Notes under the pieces: generated by a model
What the model saw: only the letters and a program-made list of their open reading frames with translations
Database searches by the model: none
Told to the model about the DNA's origin: nothing
Assembly: GCA_947494965.1 (NCBI GenBank)
Contig: CANLWV010000002.1
Location: forward strand, 248,001 to 312,000
Source of the DNA: an uncultured Salinicoccus sp.
GTDB taxonomy: Bacteria > Bacillota > Bacilli > Staphylococcales > Salinicoccaceae
Reading direction: 5' to 3'
DNA: 64,000 bases
Translations under genes and position numbers: made by a program
Shown: one piece after another, positions 46,099-55,303 of the stretch
Layout of the letters: each line of letters starts with the position of its first letter
Position numbering within the stretch: position 1 is the stretch's first letter

Positions 46099-47256
46099 TC
46101 ATTCATTTTCTTCGCCGATTGACGTCAGTTGCGACTTCAAGTCACCTAGAGTCTCCTCGATATCTTCGATGTACCGAGGCTTCACCGGGTTCTCATAGAT
46201 TCCTTTTTTCACATCATTTGCCTCTTCGCTGCCATAAGGGAGGAAACTGCTGCCGATTTCGATATCGATTATGCCCCCACCAGGCTCCCCGATTTCTTCC
46301 TGCATGCTCAAGTAGTAATCCATCTTCTCATCGATTGTACGATAATCAGCGACGATTTCCTGGCCATTGTTCATGAAGATATGGATGCGGGTGTCGGTAT
46401 TTTCTGAGGGGCGGTAATAGATTTCCGAAATCCCCTCAAGAACATCCCTTTCCATCTTGTTCAGATTATCGATTAGCGCATCGAATTCCTGACCTTCAAA
46501 AAAATGGAGGATAGGGGCTGTTTCAGGCATGGCCGGGTGGCCCCTCAACACTTGGGCATTCTCGAGGACAGGGTAGAACACATCGCCTGATGCTACATAG
46601 GCCACTGACTGGCGCTCTGAGATGAAAACATTTATTGTATTCAGCCACTGCCTCTCAATCGTCACTTCGTCAATTGCCGGAAGCATCGCAATGTTTTCCT
46701 CAGCCCGGGAAAGGTTGGCGCTGAACATCTTGTCGCCCTCTTCAAATTGGAGCCGCTCCATCACTTCCTGATCGCTGATCATTTCATTGCCTTCTAAGGC
46801 AATCTCTTTTACATCACTTACACTGCTTGCTGCATAATAGATCAGTCCACCAGCCGCAAGGAGCAGTGTGATGATGACACCCAGGAAGAGATGGGCACGG
46901 GTGAGTACCGGCATTTTTGGCTTTACTTTCTTTCTTTTCGGTACGCCCTTCCCTTTTTCGGACCCATCATTTTTTGTAGACTTTTCATCCATCCTAAAGG
47001 AGATCGTTTTGCCATGATGAAAGGTTTCTACTTCGTCATCTGGAAGAGCTGCTTTTCTGCTTGCTTTGCTTCGAGATGCTACTTTCCTCTTTCCGTTGCC
47101 AATGGCCTCTACATTTTTGTCCGCACTCTTTTTTGATGCTTCCACCGGCGGGGGGGGATCCTGCTGTAGCCGTTCTTCTGAGTCGCGTGAATCCCGCTCG
47201 CGCTCTCTATGCTTCAACTTCCGCTTCAGCTCATCTATATCATTATGATTGTCCAT
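46099..47256 (-). CDS. divIB: DivIB (FtsQ) cell-division protein
   Basis: DivIB is a single-pass membrane protein that works with FtsL and DivIC in the divisome. The 385 residues have a long charged N-terminal cytoplasmic part (1-120), one membrane segment (about 122-143), an extracellular POTRA domain (from about 146, VKEIALEGNEMISDQEV) and a FtsQ beta domain. The cytoplasmic part is rich in Arg, Lys, Asp and Glu and likely disordered. It follows murD-mraY order: it starts 17 bases after murD. Confidence 0.93.
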   Translation of the reverse strand: MDNHNDIDELKRKLKHRERERDSRDSEERLQQDPPPPVEASKKSADKNVEAIGNGKRKVASRSKASRKAALPDDEVETFHHGKTISFRMDEKSTKNDGSEKGKGVPKRKKVKPKMPVLTRAHLFLGVIITLLLAAGGLIYYAASSVSDVKEIALEGNEMISDQEVMERLQFEEGDKMFSANLSRAEENIAMLPAIDEVTIERQWLNTINVFISERQSVAYVASGDVFYPVLENAQVLRGHPAMPETAPILHFFEGQEFDALIDNLNKMERDVLEGISEIYYRPSENTDTRIHIFMNNGQEIVADYRTIDEKMDYYLSMQEEIGEPGGGIIDIEIGSSFLPYGSEEANDVKKGIYENPVKPRYIEDIEETLGDLKSQLTSIGEENE

Positions 47257-47273
47257 GGAGTTCCCCCTCTCTA

Positions 47274-48608
47274 TCAGTTGTCGAGTGCTGTAAACCCTTC
47301 TTTGAAATGATCACCGCGGGCTTCGAAATCTTTGTACTGGTCCCAGCTGGCACATGCTGGAGAGAAAAGCACAACATCCCCCGGATGTGCATGAGCTGTT
47401 GCCCTTATGACACCATCATGCGGGTTTTCCGCCACAATCGAGTCAATGCCGAGTTCATCCGCCAATGAAACGAATTTTTCTTTCATCTCCCCAAATGCGA
47501 TGATCAGGCGCACATGCTCAAGATCTGGCACGAGTGATTCAAGAGACTGCCCGCGGTCAAGTCCGCCAGCAATCCAGATGACGGGCGAACGGAAACTTTT
47601 CAGTGCAAAGGAAGTCGCCAGATTATTTGTCGCCTTGGAATCATTATAATAGCCTACACCTTGGTTAAGCCCCAAATACTCCATACGGTGAGGTATACTC
47701 CCGAAGTGCTTCAGGGTTTCGATGACTGCTGTGTCAGAAGCGCCATGGTTTTTAGCGGCCAGTAGTGCCGCCAATATATTCTCATGGTTGTGTTCGCCTT
47801 CCAGCAGCACTTCATCAACGCCTATCAGTGGACGCTTCTGGTAGGTGATCATATTATCTTTGATCATGGCTTCTGCGTCACCATCGGTCGAAAAGTATTC
47901 GATCGAGAGCCACGTCATATCTTCAACCATATTCCGTTGACGGCCGTTGAAGACGACTTTTTCTTCCTGTCCCATGTTCCTGAGCAGATTCAACTTCGCT
48001 TTCACATAGTTTTCCTTCGACCCGTGATAGTCAAGATGCGCTTCATAGATATTTGTGAATACCGCGGTATCCGGACGGAAGTCCCTCACACCCATCAGCT
48101 GGAAGGATGAAAGTTCCATAACCAATATATTGCCGGGCACAGCTTCTCTTGCAGCCTGGGAAGCCGGGTAGCCTATGTTACCGCACAATATGGGTTCGAA
48201 ACCGGAACGTTCCAACATTTCCCCAATCAGGTGCGTCACGGTGGTTTTGCCGTTGGTGCCTGTGATGCCGATGATCGGCACTGGCGAAATATGATACGCA
48301 AGCTCCACATCGGTCACTATCGGCACATCTCTTGCCAGCGCTTCTTTTAAAAAATCGATGGTATAAGGAATGCCTGGATTCTTCACAATCAGTTCAATAT
48401 CGTTCAGCAGACTCACAGGATGATGGCCATCGACTATCTCGACTCCCCAGCCCTTCAACTGCTGGCGGATCCCCTCATCAGAAATCACTTCATTTGTAGT
48501 AAGCGTCACATTCGCGCCTAATGCGAGCAATGCAGAGATGGCACTTCTGCCGCTTCTGCCATAACCAAGCACAAGTACTTTCCTATTCTGATAGTCCAAC
48601 TTCTCCAA
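47274..48608 (-). CDS. murD: UDP-N-acetylmuramoylalanine-D-glutamate ligase
   Basis: MurD adds D-glutamate to UDP-MurNAc-L-alanine. The 444 residues show the ATP loop GITGTNGKTTVTHL, the central ligase domain and the C-terminal HPGDVVLFSPACASWDQY segment. The frame is open further upstream into mraY, but the family N-terminus (DYQNRKVLVLGYGRSG) indicates a start close to 48608. There is no ATG there; I take TTG at 48608 (one base after the mraY stop, with GGGGGTG seven bases before); TTG at 48599 is an alternative. Confidence 0.9.
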   Translation of the reverse strand: MEKLDYQNRKVLVLGYGRSGRSAISALLALGANVTLTTNEVISDEGIRQQLKGWGVEIVDGHHPVSLLNDIELIVKNPGIPYTIDFLKEALARDVPIVTDVELAYHISPVPIIGITGTNGKTTVTHLIGEMLERSGFEPILCGNIGYPASQAAREAVPGNILVMELSSFQLMGVRDFRPDTAVFTNIYEAHLDYHGSKENYVKAKLNLLRNMGQEEKVVFNGRQRNMVEDMTWLSIEYFSTDGDAEAMIKDNMITYQKRPLIGVDEVLLEGEHNHENILAALLAAKNHGASDTAVIETLKHFGSIPHRMEYLGLNQGVGYYNDSKATNNLATSFALKSFRSPVIWIAGGLDRGQSLESLVPDLEHVRLIIAFGEMKEKFVSLADELGIDSIVAENPHDGVIRATAHAHPGDVVLFSPACASWDQYKDFEARGDHFKEGFTALDN

Positions 48609-48609
48609 T

Positions 48610-49572
48610 CTAGGCCACCCCCAGCAGGACGCCGATGATGCCTGCAACAGCACCAATCGTCCAGAATACGATGACGATCTTCCATTCATTCCAGCCACTG
48701 AGTTCGAAATGATGGTGGATAGGCGTCATTTTAAAAATTCTTTTCCCGGTCAATTTAAAAGATGCCACCTGCATCATCACAGAAGCAGTTTCGATGACGA
48801 ACATGATTCCAATGAGCAGCAACAACAGACTTTCATTAAGTACGATGGATACTGTCGCAATGATGCCCCCGAGGGCGAGCGAACCAGTGTCCCCCATGAA
48901 CAGCCTTGCCGGATATTTATTGTATAGAAGGAAACCAAGCAATCCGCCGATCAGTATCATCAGGAAGATGACGAGCGTCGTCTCCTCCCGTACCCACGCT
49001 ATAGCCAGGAAACTTGAGAATGCAATGATTGAGAGGCCTGTCGCCAATCCGTCGAGGCCATCTGTTAGGTTGACCGCATTTGAAAATCCAACTTGCCAGA
49101 ACACAATCCATACGACGAACAGCACGCCAAGGGGCAGTGTCCAATCTGTTCCTGGAATGCGCAAGGCTGTTTCTATATCCGGAATAGCCTGGGTCATAAT
49201 GAAATAGACAATCACCGATAGCACAATCTGTGCAAGGAACTTCTGTTTTGAAGATAGGCCCCGGTTGTCCTTTTTTACGACAATGATGTAGTCATCTATA
49301 AATCCGATGAGCCCAAATCCGATGGTCACGATGATCATGACCAGCATCTTGTATGTGTCATCCACAAATAGAAGCGCAATCAACGATAATATGATTACCG
49401 GAATTAGATATGTAAGGCCACCCATGGTCGGGGTGCCCGTTTTGACCTGATGGCTCTCTGGCCCTTCCTTACGTATCGACTGTCCGAATTTCATCCGCTT
49501 AAGCAACGGTATCGTTACGGGAACGAGTACCGCCGTCAATATAAAAGCGGATATTAAAAATAAATAATCCAT
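48610..49572 (-). CDS. mraY: Phospho-N-acetylmuramoyl-pentapeptide transferase (MraY)
   Basis: MraY makes lipid I on undecaprenyl phosphate. The 320-residue membrane protein has about ten segments. The metal- and lipid-binding motifs are GFIDDYIIV, NLTDGLDGLATG and the loop MTPIHHHFELSGW near the end. The ATG has AGGAGG five bases before it. It lies between pbpA and murD. Confidence 0.96.
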   Translation of the reverse strand: MDYLFLISAFILTAVLVPVTIPLLKRMKFGQSIRKEGPESHQVKTGTPTMGGLTYLIPVIILSLIALLFVDDTYKMLVMIIVTIGFGLIGFIDDYIIVVKKDNRGLSSKQKFLAQIVLSVIVYFIMTQAIPDIETALRIPGTDWTLPLGVLFVVWIVFWQVGFSNAVNLTDGLDGLATGLSIIAFSSFLAIAWVREETTLVIFLMILIGGLLGFLLYNKYPARLFMGDTGSLALGGIIATVSIVLNESLLLLLIGIMFVIETASVMMQVASFKLTGKRIFKMTPIHHHFELSGWNEWKIVIVFWTIGAVAGIIGVLLGVA

Positions 49573-49583
49573 GATATCCTCCT

Positions 49584-51731
49584 CTAGTCTTCAGGGTCGT
49601 TGGACGACAGGGTGACTTTTAATTCCTGTCCATCCTCTAAAACGATGCCCGGGTCGATCGATTGTCCATTGACATACCCTTCACCTTCTACGGTTACATC
49701 CATTCCGGCAAAATCTCCGAACATGATGACTTCCCTCTTTGAAAGCCCCGTCAAATCAGGCATCTTCAGCTGTCCATCAGTTTTGATGAAAAATGTTTCA
49801 TACGGTAACAGTTTATCATTTTTTGGGTAGTGGTCCACTACTTCTTCGCCATCTCCCAATATGATCGTCTGTATAGAATCATTTGCCGCTGCGGGCACAT
49901 CGGAGATCATCTTGCCGGTGTAATCTTCTATCTTTACTGGTTCAGGCGATTCCCCATCTTCTTCGCCGACCGTCAGATATTTCAAGGTCCGCTCCATAAG
50001 CGGATTGAAGCCGGGCATTACACCAATATCCCATGTATCCGATTTATTTTTGCTGGCAAGCTTGACGCCATAGTAGACGATGACTTCAGGGTCGTCTTCT
50101 GGTGCATACCCGATGAAGGACGTCAGGAATTGATAATCACCCTTCAGATAACCACCCCCATCCGGATCGATGACCTGGGCGGTGCCTGACTTCCCTGCGA
50201 CTTCATAATCTTCGAGAAGGTATTGCGGATTACGTTCCATCGACCCTCCGACGAATGTATTGATTTCATCCTGTGTCCTATCTGCCGCTTTTTCCGATAT
50301 CACCTGGCGCACGACAGTTTCGTCATTCTCCTCAATCACTTCACCGCTCTCACTATCAGTGATGGATTCGACGATGTATGGCTTCTTCATTTTGCCGCCA
50401 TTGAGTATCGCCGTCATGCCTTGGATCATCTGTATCGGTGTCACAGTAGAGGTCTGCCCGAAAGAGGTCGTTTTCCTCTGCAGTTCAGCATCCCATGCCA
50501 AGGTTCCTGATTGTTCATTCGGGAATTCTGAGCCTGTCACTTGCCCAAAGCCGAAATCCTTGTAGTATTCGAGCATCTTATCTTCCCCCACTTTTTCCTG
50601 GAGGATCATCATCAAGGCGTTTGAGGAGTACTGCATCCCTTCATTATAAGTGATATCGCCCCAGCCCTCGGGCTCCCAATCGTAGATTGTATGGCCGTCG
50701 ACATCATATGATCCGGATTCATATACTGCATTCGGGTCATAGACTCCAGAATCAATCGCTGCCGCCAGACCGAACACCTTAAAGGTCGAACCGGGTTCAA
50801 ATGAATGTTGATAGAGCATGTTGAGCCAGCTCTCTCCAAACCCTTCCCGAGTCCTCGGGTTGAATGACGGTCTCTGGCCACTTGCGAGAATTTCTCCAGT
50901 CTTGGCATCTGCCACGACCGCAAAAGTCTCCTCAGGCTCAAAATGTTCTTCCATCGTATCGAGGGAATCCTCAAGATACATCTGAATGTTCGAATCGATC
51001 GTCAGTTGGACATCCGAGCCATTCTTCGCTTCGGCAACGCTGTCAGTCCCCGGTACGATATACCCCCATAGGTCCTTGAGGTAGTCGAGTCCGCCGTCCT
51101 GACCCTTCAGCTTCTCATCGTACGCCCGTTCAATCCCAAGCGATCCCTCGAACTCACCAGTATCCTGATTCTTTTCAGCATAGCCGATGAGGTGTGAGGC
51201 GAAATCGCCATTCGGATAGAACCGCTTCGTTTCGGCGATGAAGACGATGCCGGGAATCTCAGCCTCTTCGAGGGTCTTTTTATCGTTATAGGATAATTCG
51301 CGTCCTTCTTTGCCAAGCTCAATCTGGAAACGCTCTTCCTCTATACCTTCTTTGATGCGTTTTTCGATCTCATCTTCATCCATATCGATGACTTCTGCAA
51401 TCTTCTCTGCAGCAGCTTCAGGATCGCTGACGTGGTTCGAGTAGCTGGAGTCCGTAATCAGGGCAATGCGATACGCCTCCATATCGCTCGCCAGAACGTT
51501 GCCGTCACGATCCAATATGCGCCCGCGCGCCGCTTCTATCTGTGAGGTGCGTGAGAATTTCTCCTCGCCGTGGGCGACCAGATCTTCATCATCCAGGGAT
51601 TTGCCTATCATCAAATAGCTGAACTGCCAAAATATACAAACAAAAAGCACTCCTATACCCAGGTAGATTAGGAGCGCGCCAACAGATAGTGTTTTTGTTG
51701 TATTTCGTAGCTTGATTCTAATTCTTGCCAT
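49584..51731 (-). CDS. pbpA: Penicillin-binding protein 1 (septal class B transpeptidase)
   Basis: This 715-residue class B PBP crosslinks septal peptidoglycan. It has one N-terminal membrane segment (about 17-42), the PBP dimerisation domain (about 60-235) and the transpeptidase domain with the serine motif STFK (315-318), the SSN motif (369-371) and KSGTAQ. Two PASTA domains finish the protein (about 590-710). The dcw position after ftsL is that of S. aureus Pbp1. The ATG at 51731 overlaps the ftsL end by 14 bases; a TTG at 51743 is less well supported. Confidence 0.94.
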   Translation of the reverse strand: MARIRIKLRNTTKTLSVGALLIYLGIGVLFVCIFWQFSYLMIGKSLDDEDLVAHGEEKFSRTSQIEAARGRILDRDGNVLASDMEAYRIALITDSSYSNHVSDPEAAAEKIAEVIDMDEDEIEKRIKEGIEEERFQIELGKEGRELSYNDKKTLEEAEIPGIVFIAETKRFYPNGDFASHLIGYAEKNQDTGEFEGSLGIERAYDEKLKGQDGGLDYLKDLWGYIVPGTDSVAEAKNGSDVQLTIDSNIQMYLEDSLDTMEEHFEPEETFAVVADAKTGEILASGQRPSFNPRTREGFGESWLNMLYQHSFEPGSTFKVFGLAAAIDSGVYDPNAVYESGSYDVDGHTIYDWEPEGWGDITYNEGMQYSSNALMMILQEKVGEDKMLEYYKDFGFGQVTGSEFPNEQSGTLAWDAELQRKTTSFGQTSTVTPIQMIQGMTAILNGGKMKKPYIVESITDSESGEVIEENDETVVRQVISEKAADRTQDEINTFVGGSMERNPQYLLEDYEVAGKSGTAQVIDPDGGGYLKGDYQFLTSFIGYAPEDDPEVIVYYGVKLASKNKSDTWDIGVMPGFNPLMERTLKYLTVGEEDGESPEPVKIEDYTGKMISDVPAAANDSIQTIILGDGEEVVDHYPKNDKLLPYETFFIKTDGQLKMPDLTGLSKREVIMFGDFAGMDVTVEGEGYVNGQSIDPGIVLEDGQELKVTLSSNDPED

Positions 51732-52089
51732 ACTTCTCAGCAACCTTTACATTTCCATTATCCAGGTCAAGTCCAAGTTCATTTGCTTTTTCATAAATCC
51801 TATCGTAGGACGAGAGATCTGTGACCTCCGTCTTCAACTCACTTATTTCGCCTTCCTTGATTGCCGTTTCACTTTCGATTTGGGTAATCTGCGTCTGGAC
51901 GGTATGGGCCTCCATCTTTAGTGATAAGACGTATATCGCAACAGTTGCGATCAGAACAAAAAGAACGAGATAGGTAAGCGTCTCGATTTTTCCGAGGCCG
52001 ACGACGCGGCGCTTTCTTTTAGTAGCAGGCTGTTGCTCCCTATGGCTGCCGGGCTGGGACAGGGGTTGCTGATAATGTTCTACTGCCAT
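51718..52089 (-). CDS. ftsL: FtsL cell-division protein
   Basis: FtsL is a small bitopic divisome protein that forms a coiled coil with DivIC outside the cell. The 123 residues have a basic cytoplasmic start (Lys-Arg-rich at 24-30), one membrane segment (about 37-57) and an extracellular coiled coil (about 60-115). The ATG has AGGGAGTG before it. It is between rsmH and pbpA, where ftsL always sits. Confidence 0.9.
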   Translation of the reverse strand: MAVEHYQQPLSQPGSHREQQPATKRKRRVVGLGKIETLTYLVLFVLIATVAIYVLSLKMEAHTVQTQITQIESETAIKEGEISELKTEVTDLSSYDRIYEKANELGLDLDNGNVKVAEKYGKN

Positions 52090-52100
52090 GTTATCACTCC

Positions 52101-53030
52101 CTATTTCTGCTTCTCAGCAATTCTCAATTTTGCACTGCGCGCACGCGGGTTATCGAGCACCGCTTCATCGTCTGCAGTGATTGGCTTCTTGTTCACCCGT
52201 TTCAATACAGGTTCGTAGGCTTCCGGGATGACGGGCATATTACGCGGCAGTTCGGGCCCTGCTTCATATTCCATGAACATCTGTTTGCAGATTCTGTCTT
52301 CCAGGGAATGGAATGTGATGACGGATACCCTCCCATCCTTATTAAGGAGGTCGATCGCCGCTTCGAGTGACCTTTCAAATACCCCAAGCTCATCATTCAC
52401 CGCTATTCTGAGTGCCTGGAATATCCGCTTGGCTGGATGCCCCCCTGTTCGTCTGAATTTATGGGGGATCTGGGATTTGATGATTTCAGTCAATTGTGTA
52501 GTGGTCTCGATAGGCGCCTCAGTCCTGGTGCGTTCTATCTCCCTAGCTATCTTTTTCGAAAATTTTTCTTCTCCGTATCTGAAGAAGAGGCTTACCAACT
52601 GGCTGTAGGAATATGTATTTACGATTTCATAGGCATCAAGCGACTGGTCCTGGTTCATGCGCATATCGAGTCGCGCTTCCCTGGAATGGCTGAATCCCCG
52701 TTCAGTTACATCAAGCTGCGGACTTGAAACGCCGAGGTCATACATTATGCCGTCGACTCCATTGACGTCGAATTTCGCCAGTTCCGCCTTCAAATTCTCA
52801 AAATTGGAATGGATAAGTGTAATATTGTCGTTTCCTCTAAATCTTTCCTGTGCGTTCTCTATTGCCCAGGAGTCCTGGTCAAAAGCATAGAGATGACCCG
52901 TGGTCAATTGTTCCAAGAGATAGGCACTATGGCCTCCGCCACCCAAAGTGGCGTCGATATATGTGCCGTCAGGGCGTATATTCAACCCATCCACTGTCTC
53001 TTTCAATAGAACGGCGTCATGTTTGAACAT
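52101..53030 (-). CDS. rsmH: 16S rRNA (cytosine-1402-N4)-methyltransferase
   Basis: RsmH (MraW) methylates N4 of C1402 of 16S rRNA in the P site. The 309-residue protein starts with the conserved [10 protein letters not shown], has the SAM-binding [12 protein letters not shown] and the [11 protein letters not shown] motif. It lies directly after mraZ, 11 bases away, and is translated from an ATG with AGGATGTGAGGG upstream. Confidence 0.97.
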   Translation of the reverse strand: MFKHDAVLLKETVDGLNIRPDGTYIDATLGGGGHSAYLLEQLTTGHLYAFDQDSWAIENAQERFRGNDNITLIHSNFENLKAELAKFDVNGVDGIMYDLGVSSPQLDVTERGFSHSREARLDMRMNQDQSLDAYEIVNTYSYSQLVSLFFRYGEEKFSKKIAREIERTRTEAPIETTTQLTEIIKSQIPHKFRRTGGHPAKRIFQALRIAVNDELGVFERSLEAAIDLLNKDGRVSVITFHSLEDRICKQMFMEYEAGPELPRNMPVIPEAYEPVLKRVNKKPITADDEAVLDNPRARSAKLRIAEKQK

Positions 53031-53041
53031 ACCCTCACATC

Positions 53042-53473
53042 CTATAAGTCAAAATCAATCAATTCTTCTGCGATATCCTCATAATGGGCTTCTGAATCAT
53101 CATAAAATGATGTCCATTTATCCGTATCCCAAATTTCAATCCTATGGGCAACACCGATGACGGTGCATTCTTTTTTCAATCCAGCATATTCCCTCAAATT
53201 AGCGGGGATATTGATTCTCCCCTGCTTGTCCACTTCCACTTCGGCAGCGCCCGAAAAAAACATCCTCATGAATTTTCTGGCGTCTTTCCTGGTAAGCGGC
53301 AAAGTACTCATTTTTTGTTCCATCTGGGCCCACTCCTCGAGAGGGTAGCCAAATAGACACTGATCAAGGCCTCGGGTGATGATGAAATGTCCTGCGAGTT
53401 CGTCCCTGAATTTACTTGGCACTATCAAGCGTCCTTTAGCATCAAGCTGATGCTTGAACTCTCCCATGAACAT
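53042..53473 (-). CDS. mraZ: MraZ transcriptional regulator
   Basis: MraZ is a ring-forming DNA-binding protein of the SpoVT/AbrB class that controls its own dcw operon. The 143-residue protein shows two repeated AbrB-like halves, with the [16 protein letters not shown] and [16 protein letters not shown] segments. The start ATG at 53473 ([11 protein letters not shown]) is the family start and follows GAGGTG; the upstream frame is not credible. Possible MraZ sites lie just upstream (53503-53526). Confidence 0.96.
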   Translation of the reverse strand: MFMGEFKHQLDAKGRLIVPSKFRDELAGHFIITRGLDQCLFGYPLEEWAQMEQKMSTLPLTRKDARKFMRMFFSGAAEVEVDKQGRINIPANLREYAGLKKECTVIGVAHRIEIWDTDKWTSFYDDSEAHYEDIAEELIDFDL

Positions 53474-53496
53474 CTGATCACCTCGCCTATACAAAT

Positions 53497-53502
53497 AATT
53501 TA
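53497..53502 (-). promoter_or_regulatory. Candidate -10 box of the dcw operon (mraZ promoter)
   Basis: On the minus strand TGGTAAATT has an extended -10 form (TGn-TAAATT), 24 bases before the mraZ start. A TTGTGG lies upstream at 20 bases, a long spacer. The call rests mainly on position and the extended -10. Confidence 0.4.
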
Positions 53503-53526
53503 CCACATCTCCCCACTATGTACCAC
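53503..53526 (-). promoter_or_regulatory. Triple GTGG repeat, likely MraZ operator
   Basis: On the minus strand GTGG recurs three times at exactly 10-base steps (CCAC on the plus strand at 53503, 53513 and 53523), each separated by six bases. Known MraZ operators are three or four short G-rich repeats at 10-base spacing just upstream of mraZ (TGGGN in E. coli, AAAGTG-type in Mycoplasma). The array overlaps the probable mraZ promoter, which fits repression. Confidence 0.65.
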
Positions 53527-53561
53527 AAATAATGTGCTTTCCACTCCAATTAATTTGACAC

Positions 53562-53598
53562 AATAAAAAAGACGGTCCTCATAAAAATGAAGACCGTC
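53562..53598 (-). terminator. Terminator after bshC
   Basis: On the minus strand GACGGTCTTCAT pairs with ATGAGGACCGTC (53571-53598) and is followed by TTTTTTATTG. It lies eight bases after the bshC stop and separates it from the mraZ promoter. Confidence 0.9.
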
Positions 53599-53605
53599 CA
53601 ATATT

Positions 53606-55189
53606 CTAGATGCCTTTGATGATTGTAAGCTGCGTCGTATAGGCGAGGCGCCCCACTTCGAGATCGATCGGAAACATCCACGGATGATAGATGCGTTCCT
53701 GCAGCGATCCGCCCGGCATCAGCCTTTCTGATATTTCTTCCAGATCATTCAATTCCTTGCGCAAAGTACGTTTCACTTCAAGTTGGTACCGCCGTTTCAG
53801 GTAACTCAATTGTTTCTTGTGCACCTTCAGATTGGCCTCAATCAGATCACGGTGGGCTTCACGGCCCTCCTTATCCTTCAAGCGGCTGTAATCCGTATCC
53901 AGATGATCGGCTATGCTGTCCACTTCGTCGAGGAAAGTGGTATCTGTTGCGGACTCGATCAGGTTCTGCTTTTTAGCTTCGGCATCTGCTGCGAGATTCT
54001 CTGAAACCTCCAATCCGTATTTATCGAGAAGTTTGTTGAGCCTCATGTCCTCATGGATGATCTCCATTCTCTTTAGTACGATCGGCATGTTGATATCCAT
54101 CACTTCAAACACTTTGTGGAGCTCGCCCCAATACTTCACTTCTGCGCCGCCCCCTGCAAATATGAGGGTGTTGAATAGCATTTCCTGCATAAGCGGTCTT
54201 GTTACGACATTATTGCTGAATGAGGCAGGATCCTGCTCAAGATATTCAAGTAACGCATCCTTGGATAGCGTACCCTTATCAGTCAGGTAGCTGCCGCCCT
54301 GCTGGTCTAATAAAGTACGCGTCGTCCGTGAGCCGGAGAATAGATGCACATTCGTTTCAGTGTCGATTGTTGGGGATAGGTCATGCGCTTCAATGAATTC
54401 CTGCTGCCCCTGCCTGAATGCTGCATCGATGGCTTCATGATTTTCTATCATCTTTTTGAACATCGGTGCTTCAAGCTTCCTCACCGCTTCATCATGGGAG
54501 TTGAAAATCAACAATCCTGCATCCGCGAAGACATCATGGACGAGCGCGTGGAACAGTTCAGTCCAATACTCATTTTGTTCAATCATCGCTTCTATCTCTG
54601 ACTTTTTCTCTTTCAGGTAACCTGAATCTCCGCACTCCTCCACTATACGATCCAGAGTGTCTTTCATTGCACTCTGGTCATATCTGTAGAATCCCAGACT
54701 CATCGGCACCGTCAGATTCGGTTTATAGGAAATCTTGCGCCGGCGTCTATGGGTACGATCATAGATATGCGTATGGTTCACTTCTTCAAAATCATGGTCC
54801 TCACCTGCTATCCAGAAGACGGGCACTGCCTGGTAGTTGTAGTTTTTCTTCACTTCTTCAACCAGCACAAGCAAAGTGAGCATTTTATGCATGATCATGC
54901 TGGGACCCATGAAAAGGCCCGCCTGCTGTCCACCGACGATGACCCTGGCGCCTTCCCGGAGACGTTTAAGGTTATCTTCCTGCTTGTCGCTCAGACCATA
55001 GGGCGCCATACCTTCGGCCATGATATCGGCAAGCTTGCCTGTATGCGGATGACTTGGTCTATCCATCACTTTTTCTATACTTTTTTCATCATAAGTCAAG
55101 TTTTGATAGAAGGACAGCGTCTGCCCGTCCCTACCGGCGAACCGGTGTGTAAAATCGTCCTGTGTGTAATTCAAACATTCAATTTCCAT
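53606..55189 (-). CDS. bshC: Bacillithiol synthase
   Basis: BshC adds cysteine to glucosamine-malate to finish bacillithiol, the low-molecular-weight thiol of many Firmicutes. The 527 residues contain the family segments VIVGGQQAGLFMGP and VFWIAGEDHDFEEVNH and a long C-terminal coiled coil (about 385-470). The ATG at 55189 follows AAGGGGTC; a GTG 18 bases earlier lies inside the site. It has its own promoter, back to back with that of the acetyltransferase gene. Confidence 0.94.
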   Translation of the reverse strand: MEIECLNYTQDDFTHRFAGRDGQTLSFYQNLTYDEKSIEKVMDRPSHPHTGKLADIMAEGMAPYGLSDKQEDNLKRLREGARVIVGGQQAGLFMGPSMIMHKMLTLLVLVEEVKKNYNYQAVPVFWIAGEDHDFEEVNHTHIYDRTHRRRRKISYKPNLTVPMSLGFYRYDQSAMKDTLDRIVEECGDSGYLKEKKSEIEAMIEQNEYWTELFHALVHDVFADAGLLIFNSHDEAVRKLEAPMFKKMIENHEAIDAAFRQGQQEFIEAHDLSPTIDTETNVHLFSGSRTTRTLLDQQGGSYLTDKGTLSKDALLEYLEQDPASFSNNVVTRPLMQEMLFNTLIFAGGGAEVKYWGELHKVFEVMDINMPIVLKRMEIIHEDMRLNKLLDKYGLEVSENLAADAEAKKQNLIESATDTTFLDEVDSIADHLDTDYSRLKDKEGREAHRDLIEANLKVHKKQLSYLKRRYQLEVKRTLRKELNDLEEISERLMPGGSLQERIYHPWMFPIDLEVGRLAYTTQLTIIKGI

Positions 55190-55222
55190 AATTAGACCCC
55201 TTCTCACTCTAATGCTAACTTG

Positions 55223-55251
55223 ATTATAAATATTATGAAGATATAAAACAA
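55223..55251 (-). promoter_or_regulatory. Promoter of bshC
   Basis: Minus strand -35 TTGTTT (55246-55251), 17-base spacer and a perfect -10 TATAAT (55223-55228). Its -35 box touches that of the divergent acetyltransferase promoter. Confidence 0.7.
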
Positions 55252-55281
55252 TTGAACGGTTTCAAAGAAATGTACTATACT
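55252..55281 (+). promoter_or_regulatory. Promoter of the YlbP-like acetyltransferase gene
   Basis: -35 TTGAAC (55252-55257), 18-base spacer and -10 TATACT (55276-55281), 22 bases before the start codon. Confidence 0.7.
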
Positions 55282-55303
55282 AAAGAAAAGGAGAGAATGC
55301 AAA

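Noticed and set aside
53541..53544. A fourth CCAC upstream of mraZ
   Set aside because: It is 18 bases from the third repeat, out of the 10-base phase, so it was not included in the MraZ operator.
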